A stretch of DNA of 64,000 nt from Liolophura sinensis (GCF_032854445.1 NC_088307.1:27564547-27628546), one strand, 5' to 3'; positions 1 to 11,360 are shown, counted from the first letter of the stretch. Made by a program: numbers and translations. The notes: a model not told the origin generated them from the sequence alone.

Positions 1-830
1 GACTGAAACAGTATTAGCTCTGTCACATCTGACTATAGTGAGAGTGAACCAGTACCAGACCTGTCACATCAGCATTAGGTCACACCTGAGTCTGAAGGAT
101 AGCTCTGTATGTCAAGCTTAACTTTAGTGAGATTGAACCAATGAGAATAAACCAATTTAGACTTGTCACATCTGACTTAAGTGAGACTGACCAGTGAGAT
201 TGGACCAATACTAGACTTGTCACACCTGACTTAAGTGAGACTGACCAGTGAGATTGGACCAATACTAGACTTGTCACACCTGACTTTGGTGAGACTGACC
301 AGTGAGAATGGACCAATGCTAGACTTGTCACACCTGGCTTTGGTGAGACTGACCAGTGAGAATTGACCAATGCTAGACTTGTCACACCTGACTATTGTGA
401 GGCTGGCCAGTAAGATTGGACCAATACTAGACTTGTCGCATTTGACTTTATTAAGACTGACCAGTGAGAATGGACCAGTTCTAGACATGTTACACCTGAC
501 TATTGTGAGACTGACCAGTGAGAGTGGGCCAGTACTAGACTTGTTGTATGTGACTTTAGTGAGGCGACCAGTGAGAATGGACCAATACTAGACATGCCAT
601 AAATGACTTTGGTGAGACTGACCAGTGAGAATGGGCCAATACTAGACTTGTCACATCTGACTTTGGTGAGACTGACCAGTGAGAATGGACTAATGCTAGA
701 CTTGTCACAACTGACTACAATGAGACTGACCAGTGAGAATGTTCCAATACCAAGCTTGTCACATCTAACTTTAGTGAGAGTTTAATCAGTATCAGGTCTG
801 TTAAATCTTACTTTGTTGAGGTTTTACTAA
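1..830. repeat. 54-bp minisatellite, unit 1 (left end cut)
   Basis: Tandem 54-bp repeats with the core tagacttgtcacacctgact and then gagactgaccagtgaga. Edge copies are degenerate and central copies nearly perfect. The period is 18 codons, so 18-aa repeated frames stay open on both strands; I do not regard these as protein. The central part has been shortened compared with units 2 to 4. Confidence 0.95.
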
Positions 831-1213
831 GTCCGTGCCGAAAATCCATAGAGAGTCATGGATTTGACCTTTGAACCCATTTAAAACTGTATAATACTGC
901 ACTAGTTGGTGTTGCTACCTGCATAATATAAATAACGAAAAAAAAAAAAAAACTCGCTTGATAGATAGATTTTTGGCTGTTTTACATAACAGTAAACATA
1001 TTTTATTGTTGAAATATAGATCTGTCCAGAAGATTTATAGTTTGTCAACATCATGAGTTCAGGAAATCAGTTTGCACTCTGTGTTGGATTATCAGGGCAG
1101 GTCTGTTTCGAAGAAAAGGTATCCAAAGAACCTCATTAGACGGAATATTGAGTAACACTCCACTTGGTTCTGCATCGTTTTTCTATGACGATATATTTAA
1201 AGACATTCTCACC

Positions 1214-3254
1214 TCAAATAGTTGAATGACCTAATCTTATTTTCGCCTTTCCATCCAGGTATTGTAACACCGTCACTTCTCTGGTACAAAAACAACATTG
1301 GAAATAATTAAAATGAGGAGAGCTGATTCCGAGTAAAGCCTGCAGTAACGGCAGGACTTTTGTGTGTTCGTGTAAATTATGTAATTTGTGACGCTGCCGA
1401 TGAATACCGTTATGTTGCAGAGTCTGCTAAATTACACTAAAAGTCCCTTTTCTGCCAAAACATTGTTAAACTCAGCCCAGAATGTTTAAATTAAGAACAT
1501 TTTTAAGTCCAAAAACATTGTACTTCAAAGTAAGATATCAAAATTTCTTACTATGGTTATGATTAAAAGCGCCATTTAATTTCCACAAATGGTTCAATTG
1601 ATCTGATGTCATGTTCTGAGCCTGAGTCGTAATAAACTTACATATACTTACCATCTTCGGTATCAGGCCTCCTTAGAATCTTTTTCACTATATATTCTTA
1701 CACTTTTAAATGTTAATACATATAACTTACGTTCCAATGAGTTGAACTCCAGAAAACTTTAGCATCACAGTTTCCCAGGCGATGGCCATGCCTTTAGATA
1801 TTTCTTTAATTTGCACAAGATTGAATTCGTGGCCTTGTGAAAGTAGTATTTTGTTCCGTTGGAATTGTTCCGGGGCAGAAAAAATAACAGGTATAATGGT
1901 CAGTAAAGCTGTTACATGCCTCAAAGGTATTCTATACCTGAATCAGTTCAGTACTATAGCCTGAAAGCGAGTACAAAAGTCTATAATGGATCCCCGTAGG
2001 ACACACCTGTTTATATCATAATAACACTTTCAGATTTCTAAAAGTCATCATTTGGCTGAAAATTAGAGATCCTGGAACGTAAAATTTTACAAATGGTTAT
2101 TTATCGATTTCTGAATACGGCCAAGGCGTCCTTTCTGTAACATCTGGGGTGCTGCAAAGGCCCGATATTAGGGCCACTTATGTTTATGTGATTTATTTAT
2201 TTATTTAATTGGTGTTTTGCGCAGTATCTCCATTTGTTAAGTGTATTCACTACTCAACAAATGGAGATAGCCTACTCAGCAGACACATTTGACGTCGTCT
2301 GCAGGATTCAAGAACATATCCGTATCCCACTTGACCGATGTTGTCCAATGAAAATCGGACTGTCTGAGGCGGGATCAATTTATTTATTTGATTGGTGTTT
2401 TACGCCGTACTCAAGAACATTTCACTTAAACGACGGCTAGCATTATGACAGAGCCCGGGGGAAACCTCCGACTATTCGTATGTTGTTGCAAGACCTTCCC
2501 ATGTAAGGTCGGAGAGCAACTCAAAACGATCGCATTGGTAAGGGGCCACTGGGTCATTCAGCTGCGCTGGGATGCTAACCACGGGGACCAGGGAATGATG
2601 AGAAGTGTATTAATATAAAACCAATGAGCGTAAATTACATTTAATAACCTGTTACGTGAATAAAGATTCAAAAATGTATAAAGACCATGGAACGCCTTAG
2701 CGGCTTTTTGAATTATTTGAATGTGTCGTATGCTACATTAATGATCATATTGTAACCTCTGTCATTCTTATTGGTGGAGTTCATATGAATAATAATGATC
2801 ATAGCCATTAATTTCAGGTACAGAAAGTCAATATATGCAAAGATAACTACTAGGTTTACATTAAAACTGAGATTGTTATCTTCCTGTTCAATATTTCGTT
2901 GCTAAAAAATAAGCCTTGGCATAGGCTCCAATAGTATTGCTGCTGCTAAGTAAACTTGAGATTATAATCAACTACATGTGCACATAAGTGCCCGAGGTTT
3001 GCTTATATTAGAAAGTCTTATCTTTAGGATAAATTAACAGCCTCACCAAGTATAACTCATGTAAATGTGCATGAATGTGTTAATATGTGATAATGATATA
3101 GCTAAAAACGTTATCCATATTTTCATTTTCATTTTCTGTCGTCGTATATTTGACACGCAGGTAAAGAAATGGAAATGAAAAGCACAAACTTACCAATGGC
3201 GCCCGCTTCCAGTAACCCGACCAAGCAAAGTGCTAACAATATCTTCCTCAACAT
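1214..3254 (-). CDS. Putative small secreted protein gene (unit 1)
   Basis: Function not recognised. The best-supported part is exon 1 (3254 to 3194). It starts with ATG and encodes MLRKILLALCLVGLLEAGAI, a convincing signal peptide, then ends at a gtaagt donor in phase 1. A phase-compatible exon can be read at 1833-1731 (acceptor ttcacaag, donor gtaagt), encoding a segment with SKGMAIAWETVMLKFSGV. A third lies at 1280-1213 (acceptor tttttgtaccag) and reads to TGA at 1216-1214, giving about 76 residues in total. The third exon is followed by gtgag, so another splice form may read on in a different frame. A TATA motif lies upstream at 3355-3350, and an AATAAA on the minus strand at 1007-1002. 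Exon 1 is firm; the remaining exon structure is inference. Confidence 0.42.
2225..2269. repeat. Short inverted repeat (hairpin), unit 1
   Basis: Two arms of about 19 bases flank a 7-base loop (tattcac-like). The arms begin tatctccatttg and end caaatggagata. The equivalents are 22293-22337 in unit 2 and 42804-42848 in unit 3. The central pair differs between units in a compensatory way (see findings). Confidence 0.8.
2378..2593 (-). mobile_element. tRNA-derived SINE-like element, unit 1 locus A
   Basis: Reads backwards on the plus strand. It begins with a tttatttattt tail and ttggtgttttacgccgtac, followed by a body with gagcccgggggaaacc, and ends near the tRNA-like head ctaaccacggggacc. Family assignment to bivalve SINEs is from memory. 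Confidence 0.7.
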
Positions 3255-3349
3255 GTTGGATGCAGGCGTGAGGATGGCTGGAATTACAATCATTAATAGC
3301 AAAGGTGTATAGAATAAAACATATTTGTGTCAAGTCAATTGATGACAAA

Positions 3350-3355
3350 TTTATA
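3350..3355 (-). promoter_or_regulatory. TATA box of the minus-strand secreted gene, unit 1
   Basis: The minus strand reads TATAAA about 96 bases before the ATG of the signal-peptide exon, which allows a 5' UTR of roughly 65 bases. The same motif is at 23418-23423 and 43932-43937 in units 2 and 3. Confidence 0.35.
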
Positions 3356-3519
3356 AATCAGCTATACTATAATACAACTATTATACTATAATATAATAAT
3401 GGTGACAGGATATTGATGAATGGTTGCCCATAAACAATTCCCAGTGCATGCTTTTCATCTGTGTAACTCTGCCGCTACTCTACTTGTAGTGCCGACTGAT
3501 ATAAGCTCACCCTATTCTG

Positions 3520-3880
3520 TGCGCCCAGGAAAATGTGGTTTTCCAAACACTGTTTTTTCATATGTTAAACGAGAACAACATTTAGGCTCATTTATAACCA
3601 AATATAACCACGCACTTTTCTGTAAACCCAGAAAAGTCTGCTCTTGCAAACATTGTTTTATCATATGTTAAACCAGAACAACATTTAAACTTATTTATAG
3701 CTAACTGTAACCACACCCTGCTCTGTGAGGCTAGACAAGTGTCTTCTTGCAAACATTTTTTTTTCATATGTGAAACCAGAACAGCTCTTAATCTCATTTT
3801 TAACCAAATAAAACCACACCCGGTTTTTTGAGAAAAATAACTTCTTGAAAACATTGCCTTTTTTATTTGGTAACTCATTT
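3520..3880. repeat. 103-bp tandem repeat, unit 1
   Basis: About three and a half diverged copies. The marker catatgttaaac or a close variant recurs at 3559, 3662 and 3765 (period 103). Each copy also has a gcaaacattgtttt block and a taaccacaccctg-like block. Copies in the other units are near 23588-23948 and 44100-44465. No gene is seen between here and the 48-bp array. Confidence 0.75.
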
Positions 3881-4350
3881 CACCTTGTGTGTTCAAAAAT
3901 TTTCAACTGAATGCAAACATGTACATTCAAGGAAACATTAAGCAAAGGAAAAGTGCATAAAACAAACTAATGAAAAATGCTAGCAGGCGGTAATATCATA
4001 CCTACACAAAAGTATAAACACAAGCAAATTCACACATTACCTTGTTGTCTTATTTCACCGTCCAGGTAAACACTTTTTTTAACAGAAGCTTTGGAATACG
4101 CAGGTATGAACAAGTGGCTTCTTTTCTGCAGCATATCTCTATCCAAACAAACTTATATTAAAGCTGGTTCCATAATCTTGCTGAAATCTATAATTAAAAA
4201 CATAATTTCATGACATCCGTTAGAATTGGAATAACGGGGAGGCCATTTGCTGCTGATAATTTAAATATCAAAAAAAGCATCTGCAGGTTTATGGTTTTTT
4301 AAAGTAAATCAACTTGCTGTGAGTAAATACTTCACAAACATGGCAACTCC

Positions 4351-6707
4351 ATGGGGCAATGGTGGTTGTGGAGGATTGTGTTGTGTTACGTTTTGTAAGG
4401 GAGGCAATGGTGGTTGCAGAGGACTCTGTGGTGTTAAATTTTGTAAGGGAGACGTGGTGGTTGCGGAGGATTGTGTTGTGTTAAGTTTTGTAAGGGAGGC
4501 GTGATGGTTATGGAGGATTGTGTTGTGTTAAGTTTAGTGAGAGAGGCAATGGTGGTTGCGGTGGACTCTGTGGTGTTAAATTGTGTAAGGGAGTCAGTGG
4601 TTGTTGCGGAGGATTGTGTGATGTTAAGTTTTGTAAGGGAGATGTGGTGGTTGCGGAGGATAGTGTTGTATTAGGTTTTGTAAGGGAGACGTAGTGGTTG
4701 TGGAGGATTCTGTTGTGTTAAGTTTTGTAATGGAGAAAATAGTGGTTGTGGTGGGCTTGTGTTGTGTGCAGTGCGGTCAGGGGGACAATGGTGGTTGTGG
4801 GTGCCTGTGCTGTGTAAAGCGTTGTCATGGAGACAGTGTTGACTATGGGCGCTTCTTTTGTGTGAAGTTTTTTGTGTAAGGTCGCTAGGACAATGGCGGT
4901 GTTGTGTAAAGTATTGTCACGGAGGTAATGGTGGTTTTAGGTGCTTGTGTTGTGTGAAGTTTTTGTCAGAGAGACAATCTTGGTTCCGTGAGCTTGTTTT
5001 TTGTGTTAAGTGCTGTTATGCAGACAATGGTAATTTTAGGGTTAGTGCTGAGTGAAGTGTTGTCAGCGAGACAACGGTGATTGTGGGTGATTGTGTTGTG
5101 TGGAGTTTGGTAAGAAGACAATTGTAGTTATGCGCGCATATGCTATGTAAAGTGTTGTCAGGGAGACAATTTTGGTTGTGGGCGGCTTGTGTTGTGTGGA
5201 GTTTGGTAAGAGGACAATGGTAGTTATGGGCGCTTGTGTTGTGTGGAGTTTGGTAAGAGGACAATGGTAGTTATGGGCGCGTATGTTATGTAAAATGTTG
5301 TCGGGGAGACAATGCACTGTCCCTCAGCCACCACTGTCTCCATTTCAGCTCTTCAAACAACCCAAGCCTCCTCCCCATCCGCCCCAAGATCCACCTTTGT
5401 CTCCCTGAGAACACTTCACACACCACAAGCCCCCAAAATCACCATTATCTCCCTGACAATACTTTACACATCACACAACAATACAATGGTGGTTGTGCGT
5501 GCTTGTGTTGTGTGAAGTGTTCTCAAGGAGACAATGGTGGTTGTGGAGACTACTGTTGTGTGAAGTGTTGCTCTGAAGATAATGGTGGTTGTAAAGGCTT
5601 GTGTTGTGTGAAGTGTTGTCTTTAAGACAACAATGGTTTTGTGGGTTTGTGCTGTTTGAAGTGTTGTCAGGAAGAAAATGATGGTTGTACGGGTTTGTGT
5701 TGTGTGAAGTGCAGTCAGAAAGACAATGATGGTTGTGTGGGTTTGTGTTGATTGAAGTGCTGTCAGGAAGACAACAATGGTTGTGTAGGTTTGTTTTGTT
5801 TGAAGTGCTGTCAAGAAGGCAATGATGATTGTGTGGGTTTGTGTTGTGTGAAGTGCTGTCAGGAAGACAATGATGGTTGTGTGGCTTTGCGTTGTGTGAA
5901 GTGCAGTCAGGAAGACAATGATGATTATGAGGGTTTGTGTTGTGTGAAGTGCTGTCAGGAAGACAACAATGGTTGTGTGGGTTTATGTTGTGTGAAGTGC
6001 TGTCAGATAGACATTGGTGGTTGTGTGGGTTTGTGTTGTGTGAAGTGCTGATAAGAAGACAATGGTGGTTGTGTGGGTTTGTGTTGTGTGAAGTGCTGTT
6101 AAGAAGACTATGATGGTTGCGTGGGTTTGTGTTGTGTAAAATGTTGACGGGAAGACAACAATTGTTGTATGGGTTTGTGTTGTGTGAAGTGTTGTCAGAT
6201 AGACGTTGGTGGTTGTGTGGGTTTGTGTTTTGTAAAGTGCTGTCAGGAAGACGTTGGTGGTTGTGGGTGCTTGTGTTGTGTGAAGTGCTGTCAGGAAGAC
6301 GTTGGTGGTTGTGTGGGTTTGTGTTGTGTGACTTGCTGTCAGGAAGACATTGGTGGTTGTGGGTGCTTGTGTTGTGTGAAGTGCTGTCAGGAAGACGTTG
6401 GTGGTTGTGTTGGTTTGTATTGTGTGACTTGCTGTCAGGAAAACATTGGTGGTTTTGGTTGCCTGTGTTGTGTGAACTGCTGTCAGGAAGACGTTGGTGG
6501 TTGTGCGGGTTTGTGTTGTGTGACTTGCTGTCAGGAAGACATTGTTGGTTGTGTGAGATTGTGTTGTGTGAAGTGCTGTCAGGAAGACGTTGGTGGTTGT
6601 GTGGGTTTGTGTTGTGTGACTTGCTGTCAGGAAGACATTGGTGGTTGTGTGGGGTTTGTGTTGTGTGAAGAGCTGTCAGGAAGACATTGGTGGTTGTGGG
6701 TGTTTCC
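4351..6707. repeat. 48-bp GT-rich minisatellite, unit 1
   Basis: Tandem 48-bp units, e.g. gtcaggaagac at 6242 and 6290, with the shared part ggtttgtgttgtgtgaagtg. The left part (4351-5100) has diverged relatives containing ttttgtaagggag, and the right part is more uniform, so the array has an age gradient. The plus strand is strongly G+T rich. Translated in one frame the unit is a 16-residue Cys-rich repeat (GLCCVKCCQEDVGGCV), open for 207 residues at 6169-6792; the other two frames are also largely open. Confidence 0.93.
5312..5479 (-). repeat. Inverted segment inside the 48-bp array, unit 1
   Basis: For about 168 bases the plus strand becomes C+A rich, reading ctccctgagaacacttcac and tccctgacaatactttacac. 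These are reverse complements of the array units gtgaagtgttctcaggag and gtaaagtattgtcagggag. Equivalent segments are 25431-25592 and 46130-46288. Confidence 0.85.
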
Positions 6708-6715
6708 TCATCATG

Positions 6716-7451
6716 ATAATATCATCCATGTCCAAAGGCTCCAAATTGAGACTATTAAATCGTGTTTAGAATTAATTCTACCGGTAATTTAAAGCTGATA
6801 AAAATACCAAAGAGCTTTAAGATATATTAAATGAGTTGAGTTGTAGGTGGCTGCAAAAACGAATATTCTGATGAATTTGTACCTATATGCGTCACAAAGC
6901 CACAATTACCAATTTTGGGATTCTGTACAATCTAGTGAACCGTCTTCAAAATTTAAAAATCGATCTTTAGATGACTCAAATTAACTTTGTAAAAAATGTG
7001 GTGGGATGTTGCACTGAGTTGTTTTCATGCATCGTGCGCACCAAAATCTGGTCGTGAGTCTTCTTACAGTTCTGAAATTCCAGCTCTGTAGATAAACTAA
7101 TATCACACCTGCGTATTTTACCCCAAATGTCCATTTGTCCTCTGCCTTTGAGATATTTTTACGTTAAGTGGCGGTTCACGAAGTCTTTTGTTTTCATACC
7201 AAACCGTTTCTCTGCCCCCTGGTGAAATTCCTTTCACTGAAGTTTCAATCTCTTGTAACAGTACCAACTCACGTGCTGGTGAACAATGCGGAAACATATC
7301 AGAAGCAACATCGGACAGGAGAAATGCTAAGTTGTTTACCAAAATCGAACAACAGCGGGGACATTGTGAATAATACTGATACTAAGTGGGTAGACAATAT
7401 ATCCACTAAGTCAACAATGGCCAGAAAACCATATGGTGCATTCCGATGGTG
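6716..7451. other. Upstream region of protease gene, unit 1: no gene seen
   Basis: Single-copy sequence between the 48-bp array and the protease core promoter. Short frames on both strands overlap one another and none has coding character. It probably holds distal regulatory sequence, but I see no specific site. Unit 2 is 26820-27563; unit 3 is 48280-48927 and lacks about 90 bases near 48420. Confidence 0.6.
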
Positions 7452-7489
7452 TATAAATGCCACAGGTATTTCCACCGACAAATCATTCT
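7452..7489 (+). promoter_or_regulatory. TATA box and initiator of protease gene, unit 1
   Basis: TATAAA at 7452-7457 lies 33 to 28 bases before the A (7485) of tcattct, which fits the YYANWYY initiator pattern. The ATG follows 29 bases later at 7514. This spacing is that of a classic TATA-driven tissue-specific promoter. Confidence 0.7.
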
Positions 7490-7513
7490 CGTAGAGAACA
7501 TCACAGAATCAAG

Positions 7514-10500
7514 ATGGTTTCCGGACTGCTCTTCTGTTGCCTTCTAGCCATTACGGCGGGTAAGTTTACCTTTTCAAATGGCTGTAGTAATTTGTCTATT
7601 CCGTTGACGTTTCACCTTGTAGCGGCATTCGGGATCATGTCTGTAACCAGAATTTTGTCGAGAAAATCAAATGGTGTTTATGGCAAACCCATGTGGCTTG
7701 AAAGATGTATGACTAACCTTGTGGCACAAAAAGTCATAGACTAAACCAGCTGACTGGAGTTTCGAACCCGGGACCTCCTTCATCAAGTACTGGACGTTCC
7801 ACACTGAGCCCATACAGTATCTTTTCTGATTAATCTATATTTTAAAACGGTTCATTTATTGCTCGAGGGGTCTGAGTGCAAGAGGACTTTGACTTTCTTC
7901 CTAGATACCGCTACTGTTGCAAATGTGTGCTTGTTTTCTGTATATTTCTTTTTCGAGATCCTTTTTAGAACACTTTTTAACAACTTAATTATTGTTTGTT
8001 AATTTTATGCCAAAAACATTAAAAAGGCAATGTTTTGGTTACAATGCGGAAACATATCTTGTTCCATTTATTCCACTTGTTCTGTATAGACAGAGTGTTA
8101 GGGAGTGTGTAATTTGCTACCATCACATTTACATGAACTGTTAGAACAAAGTCCTAACTGAAGAAAATATACAGAAGGCTGTATTTCACCCGTAATACAT
8201 GTGACCATTTGCCATGGGTCAAATTGTCGTCGCTTCTCTTGTTTTTATGCTGTATTCTTTTATACTTGAATGGCATTGTATATTAAAATTTATAAGAATA
8301 CAACAATTTGAGTAATTCTAGCCCAGTGACCTCTAATTGCAACTAACATCAATGTCTGTTGTTTTATCTAATTTCCCTAGGGCATATTTCTAGGGGCTGT
8401 TTACGTTGCTGCTCTTTAAGCATATACATGAACAGTTAGAATAAAACTCTAACTGAGATAAATTGACAGGAAACCGTATTTCACCACTATCACGTGTGAC
8501 CTTTGCCAACAATCACACTGTTGTCAATGCTCTGGTTTTACTCTCTGTGTTGTTGTGTTATATATTATATTTTTTTCATATCTAACCCTGTTTTAATTTT
8601 AACAACTTACAACAATTTAACAACTGACGCGAGTCTCGGTGTTCATGGGTCGAATGCTTTATTTAGTCACATTCGGCTCGCCACCATACATGGAAAATGA
8701 GCAGCTTCCTTACCTGGCAACACTTGATGCAACACAAGACTCCACAGCCATCAGTCACTGAGACAATACTGTACATGACTTTCATTTTGTCTTCACAGCT
8801 AACCCCGTCCGTCTGGATAATGACACAGCGCCTTACCAGATCCACGGCGTTCAGGACATCGTTAATGGGTTTGATTCCAAGTACGGAGATTTTAACTCCA
8901 TTCTCTCCCTGCAAAGATCTGGCTACCCCGTGTGCGGCGCTACGCTGATCAGCGCAACCAGGGCGATCACTGCAGCGCATTGTCTAAATGATGTGAGTAA
9001 ATCATACGTAAAGCACTACAGTATTATAGAATATAAGAAGCAAACAACCACTGATATACACTGTCTGTCCATAATGGACCAAATTCGTCAACAACATTTT
9101 CTCGATTGAAGAGACCAGTTTTGATTGCATTTTTTAGAATGGCTATGTAAACGGATCCAGAGACTAGTCATGACTTTAAAGAACCCATTAGACATCTTGA
9201 CCAGAGGGGTATACTGTTATAATATAATACAAAGCTATCCTCTTGCCTGTGGAATATCAGTCAACAGTGGTTGATTCAAAGTGATACGAGGTTGACTCAA
9301 GTTTGATGTTAATTAATTAATACTTAATACCTAAATACCTAAATACCTAAATACTATGGGTTATGAGTATGAATAGCTTGTGCAATGAGTGAGAAATGAG
9401 AAATTCTTGATTTTCCTAAACTAAAGATCTCGTCCTAATTATTGACCAATCAGGACAAATTCGATATTTCTATAGATCCTGCAGCTAAAAACTTTTTAAT
9501 AATCTCTTACAGGTTTTATTAGCTATTTCTGTTGACTTGTTGCTCTGCAAACTGGTTTAACGTTGTGCTTTTACTGAAATTCCAGAGTAGATCCTACACA
9601 GTCCAAGCTGGACAACTCCACTTTGATCAGACAAGTGGGTATGAAGTGAGCAGATCAGTTACCCAATTTATCAAGGTATGAACATATGAGGTTGATATAT
9701 ATGGCCTAATACCTGAAGGAAACTGTTCCCCAGAAGCTTCCTTGGCCTAATGGAGCACAATGAAGCCTATCCGGTCGTGTACGGGAAGGTCTGACAGCAG
9801 CCCGCGGATGGTCGTAGGTTTCTCCCGGGTTATGTCCCGTTTCCTCCCACCATAATGCTGGCCGTCGCCATACATGTTATATATTCTTGACTACGACGTA
9901 AAACATCAATCAAATGCATAAATAAATCTCAACATCTTTATTGGTCGAAGATGACTGTAAGTAGAGCAATAAAATAGTCGTTAACGTGTAGGTCCACGAT
10001 AGTTCAAATCAATGTACAATACGTGTAAGTTGATGTCCGAAAAGTTTTTATTCACTGGATTCAGCGACTTAAAACACTCATATCCAAATATTTCATCGGT
10101 GTCATTTGGATGTAGATCAAAATTTTGTGACTTGTCTGAATGTGACATGCTTTGTTTTATCAAGGTTCATCAATTAGTGTAGTTATTACTGTTAGACAGT
10201 TGAAAAGGATGGAGTCATTCACCAATAAAAGTAAAGTTCTTGTTGAAGTAAACTTCGTAAAAAAAAAAACGAAAAACAACACAAAAAGGAAGTCATAACT
10301 TTTAAAATTATGTGGAAAACTTCTCGACTGAATACAACTAATCTAATGTTTCAGCATCCACAGTTTCAACGACATAACTACGGGAAAAATGACATTGCAA
10401 TCCTGAAGTTTGACGCTATTCCATTAGGAACATACGTGCAGCCTATTGCGATGGTCACTGATGCGGACGGAGATCTGACAGACAAGTTATGCTGGATTGC

Positions 10501-11360
10501 TGGTTGGGGAAGAACTTCCGGTGAGGGCTGCCTATGAGGTTAAAACATACAGATTACACCAGCAACAAACAAGGCCGTAATGCTGGCTGCGGTCGTATAA
10601 GTGAAATATTCTTGAGTTCTTGAGTGAAACACCAATGAAAGAAATAAATAAACAAGCAAAGCTTGGCGCCCAGTATTTAATATGGAAGAGGATAGGCTGA
10701 GAGGCAATGTTCAGGATGCATGCACTCCGCCATTCCCAATGGCTGTGAGTTGCTATAGTAGTTAAACAATTTTTATACAATTTTTTCCATTTTGGTTTAC
10801 TTCACGCTAGATAGAGTGGACTTTAGACAAATATCCATGTTAACCTGTAGTTTTTGTGTGTTATGTTCATTGTCAGTTTCATCATTCACTAGGTACCGCT
10901 CAAGCTGGATCGCGAAAACTGAAGTTCTCTGATATAAAAGTAATGCAGAACAACGATTGCAGCAATTATTGGGATGGCATTACTGACACGAACATTTGTC
11001 TGGAATATTTCAAGTACAAAGTATCCGCGTGTAAGGTAAGTTCTTATTTGTCCTCTTTACAAACTGAAATCTGTAACAGTTTTGCCACGGAGATTCAATG
11101 TTGTATTCAAATTACAGTCGGCTTTTAGAAAGAGTAATTAACAGGAATTAAAAGGATGTATTCATGTAGGCGTATATAGCTTATTGATATGTAAAAAACT
11201 GTTACAGGGTGACAGCGGCGGTCCGTTAACCTGTCTACTACCCGACGGAGAGAAGTTCGCTGGGGTCACCTCCTGGGGGCACAGCGGCTGTCCTGGAACA
11301 AAACCCAGTGTATACACCCGGGTCTCTAAATACCAAGATTGGATCGCCCAGAACATCTAA
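7514..11360 (+). CDS. Secreted chymotrypsin-like S1A serine protease, copy 1
   Basis: Six exons with GT-AG introns: 7514-7559, 8799-8992, 9586-9675, 10355-10520, 10893-11035 and 11208-11360 (TAA). They join in frame to 263 residues. The order is signal peptide ([15 protein letters not shown]), short propeptide, and mature start at IVNG (Ile36). The triad is His76 (ITAAHC), Asp123 (NDIAIL) and Ser216 (GDSGGP), with CWIAGWG at 156-162. Cys61-77, 156-222, 188-201 and 212-241 match the S1 disulfides; the chymotrypsin 1-122 and 22-157 pairs are absent. Ser210 and Ala211 (S1 positions 189/190) predict chymotrypsin- or elastase-like cleavage, not tryptic. Ser247 replaces the usual Gly226. The residue before IVNG is Asp35, not Arg or Lys. 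Likely a secreted zymogen; substrate unknown. A possible N-glycosylation site (NDT) lies in the propeptide. Confidence 0.93.
9732..9928 (+). mobile_element. SINE-like element in protease intron 3, unit 1 locus B
   Basis: Body with tttcctcccaccataatgct and a tail ending in gtaaaacatcaatcaaatgc then aataaat. Lies wholly inside intron 3, sense to the gene. Confidence 0.65.
10572..10653 (+). mobile_element. SINE 3' fragment in protease intron 4, unit 1 locus C
   Basis: Only the SINE tail region is present: ggccgtaatgctggctgc, then tattcttgag and an aataaataaac tail. Confidence 0.55.

Noticed and set aside
1653-1680. Extra 28-base exon of the minus-strand secreted gene (donor gtaagtatatg at 1651)
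   Set aside because: A good donor but no credible acceptor (gaaaaag), and joining it to the preceding exon gives an immediate stop.
5464-5814. Minus-strand frame with TTIIVFLTALHTTQTH-type repeats as a protein
   Set aside because: It is the reverse reading of the 48-bp satellite, where several frames on both strands are open at once. No start context, splice sites or unique domain.
8663-8980. 105-residue minus-strand frame beginning [12 protein letters not shown]
   Set aside because: It is the antisense shadow of protease exon 2, which has the correct splice sites and conserved S1A motifs on the plus strand.
10532-10780. 82-residue minus-strand frame in protease intron 4
   Set aside because: It covers a SINE fragment and intron sequence; no coding signature.
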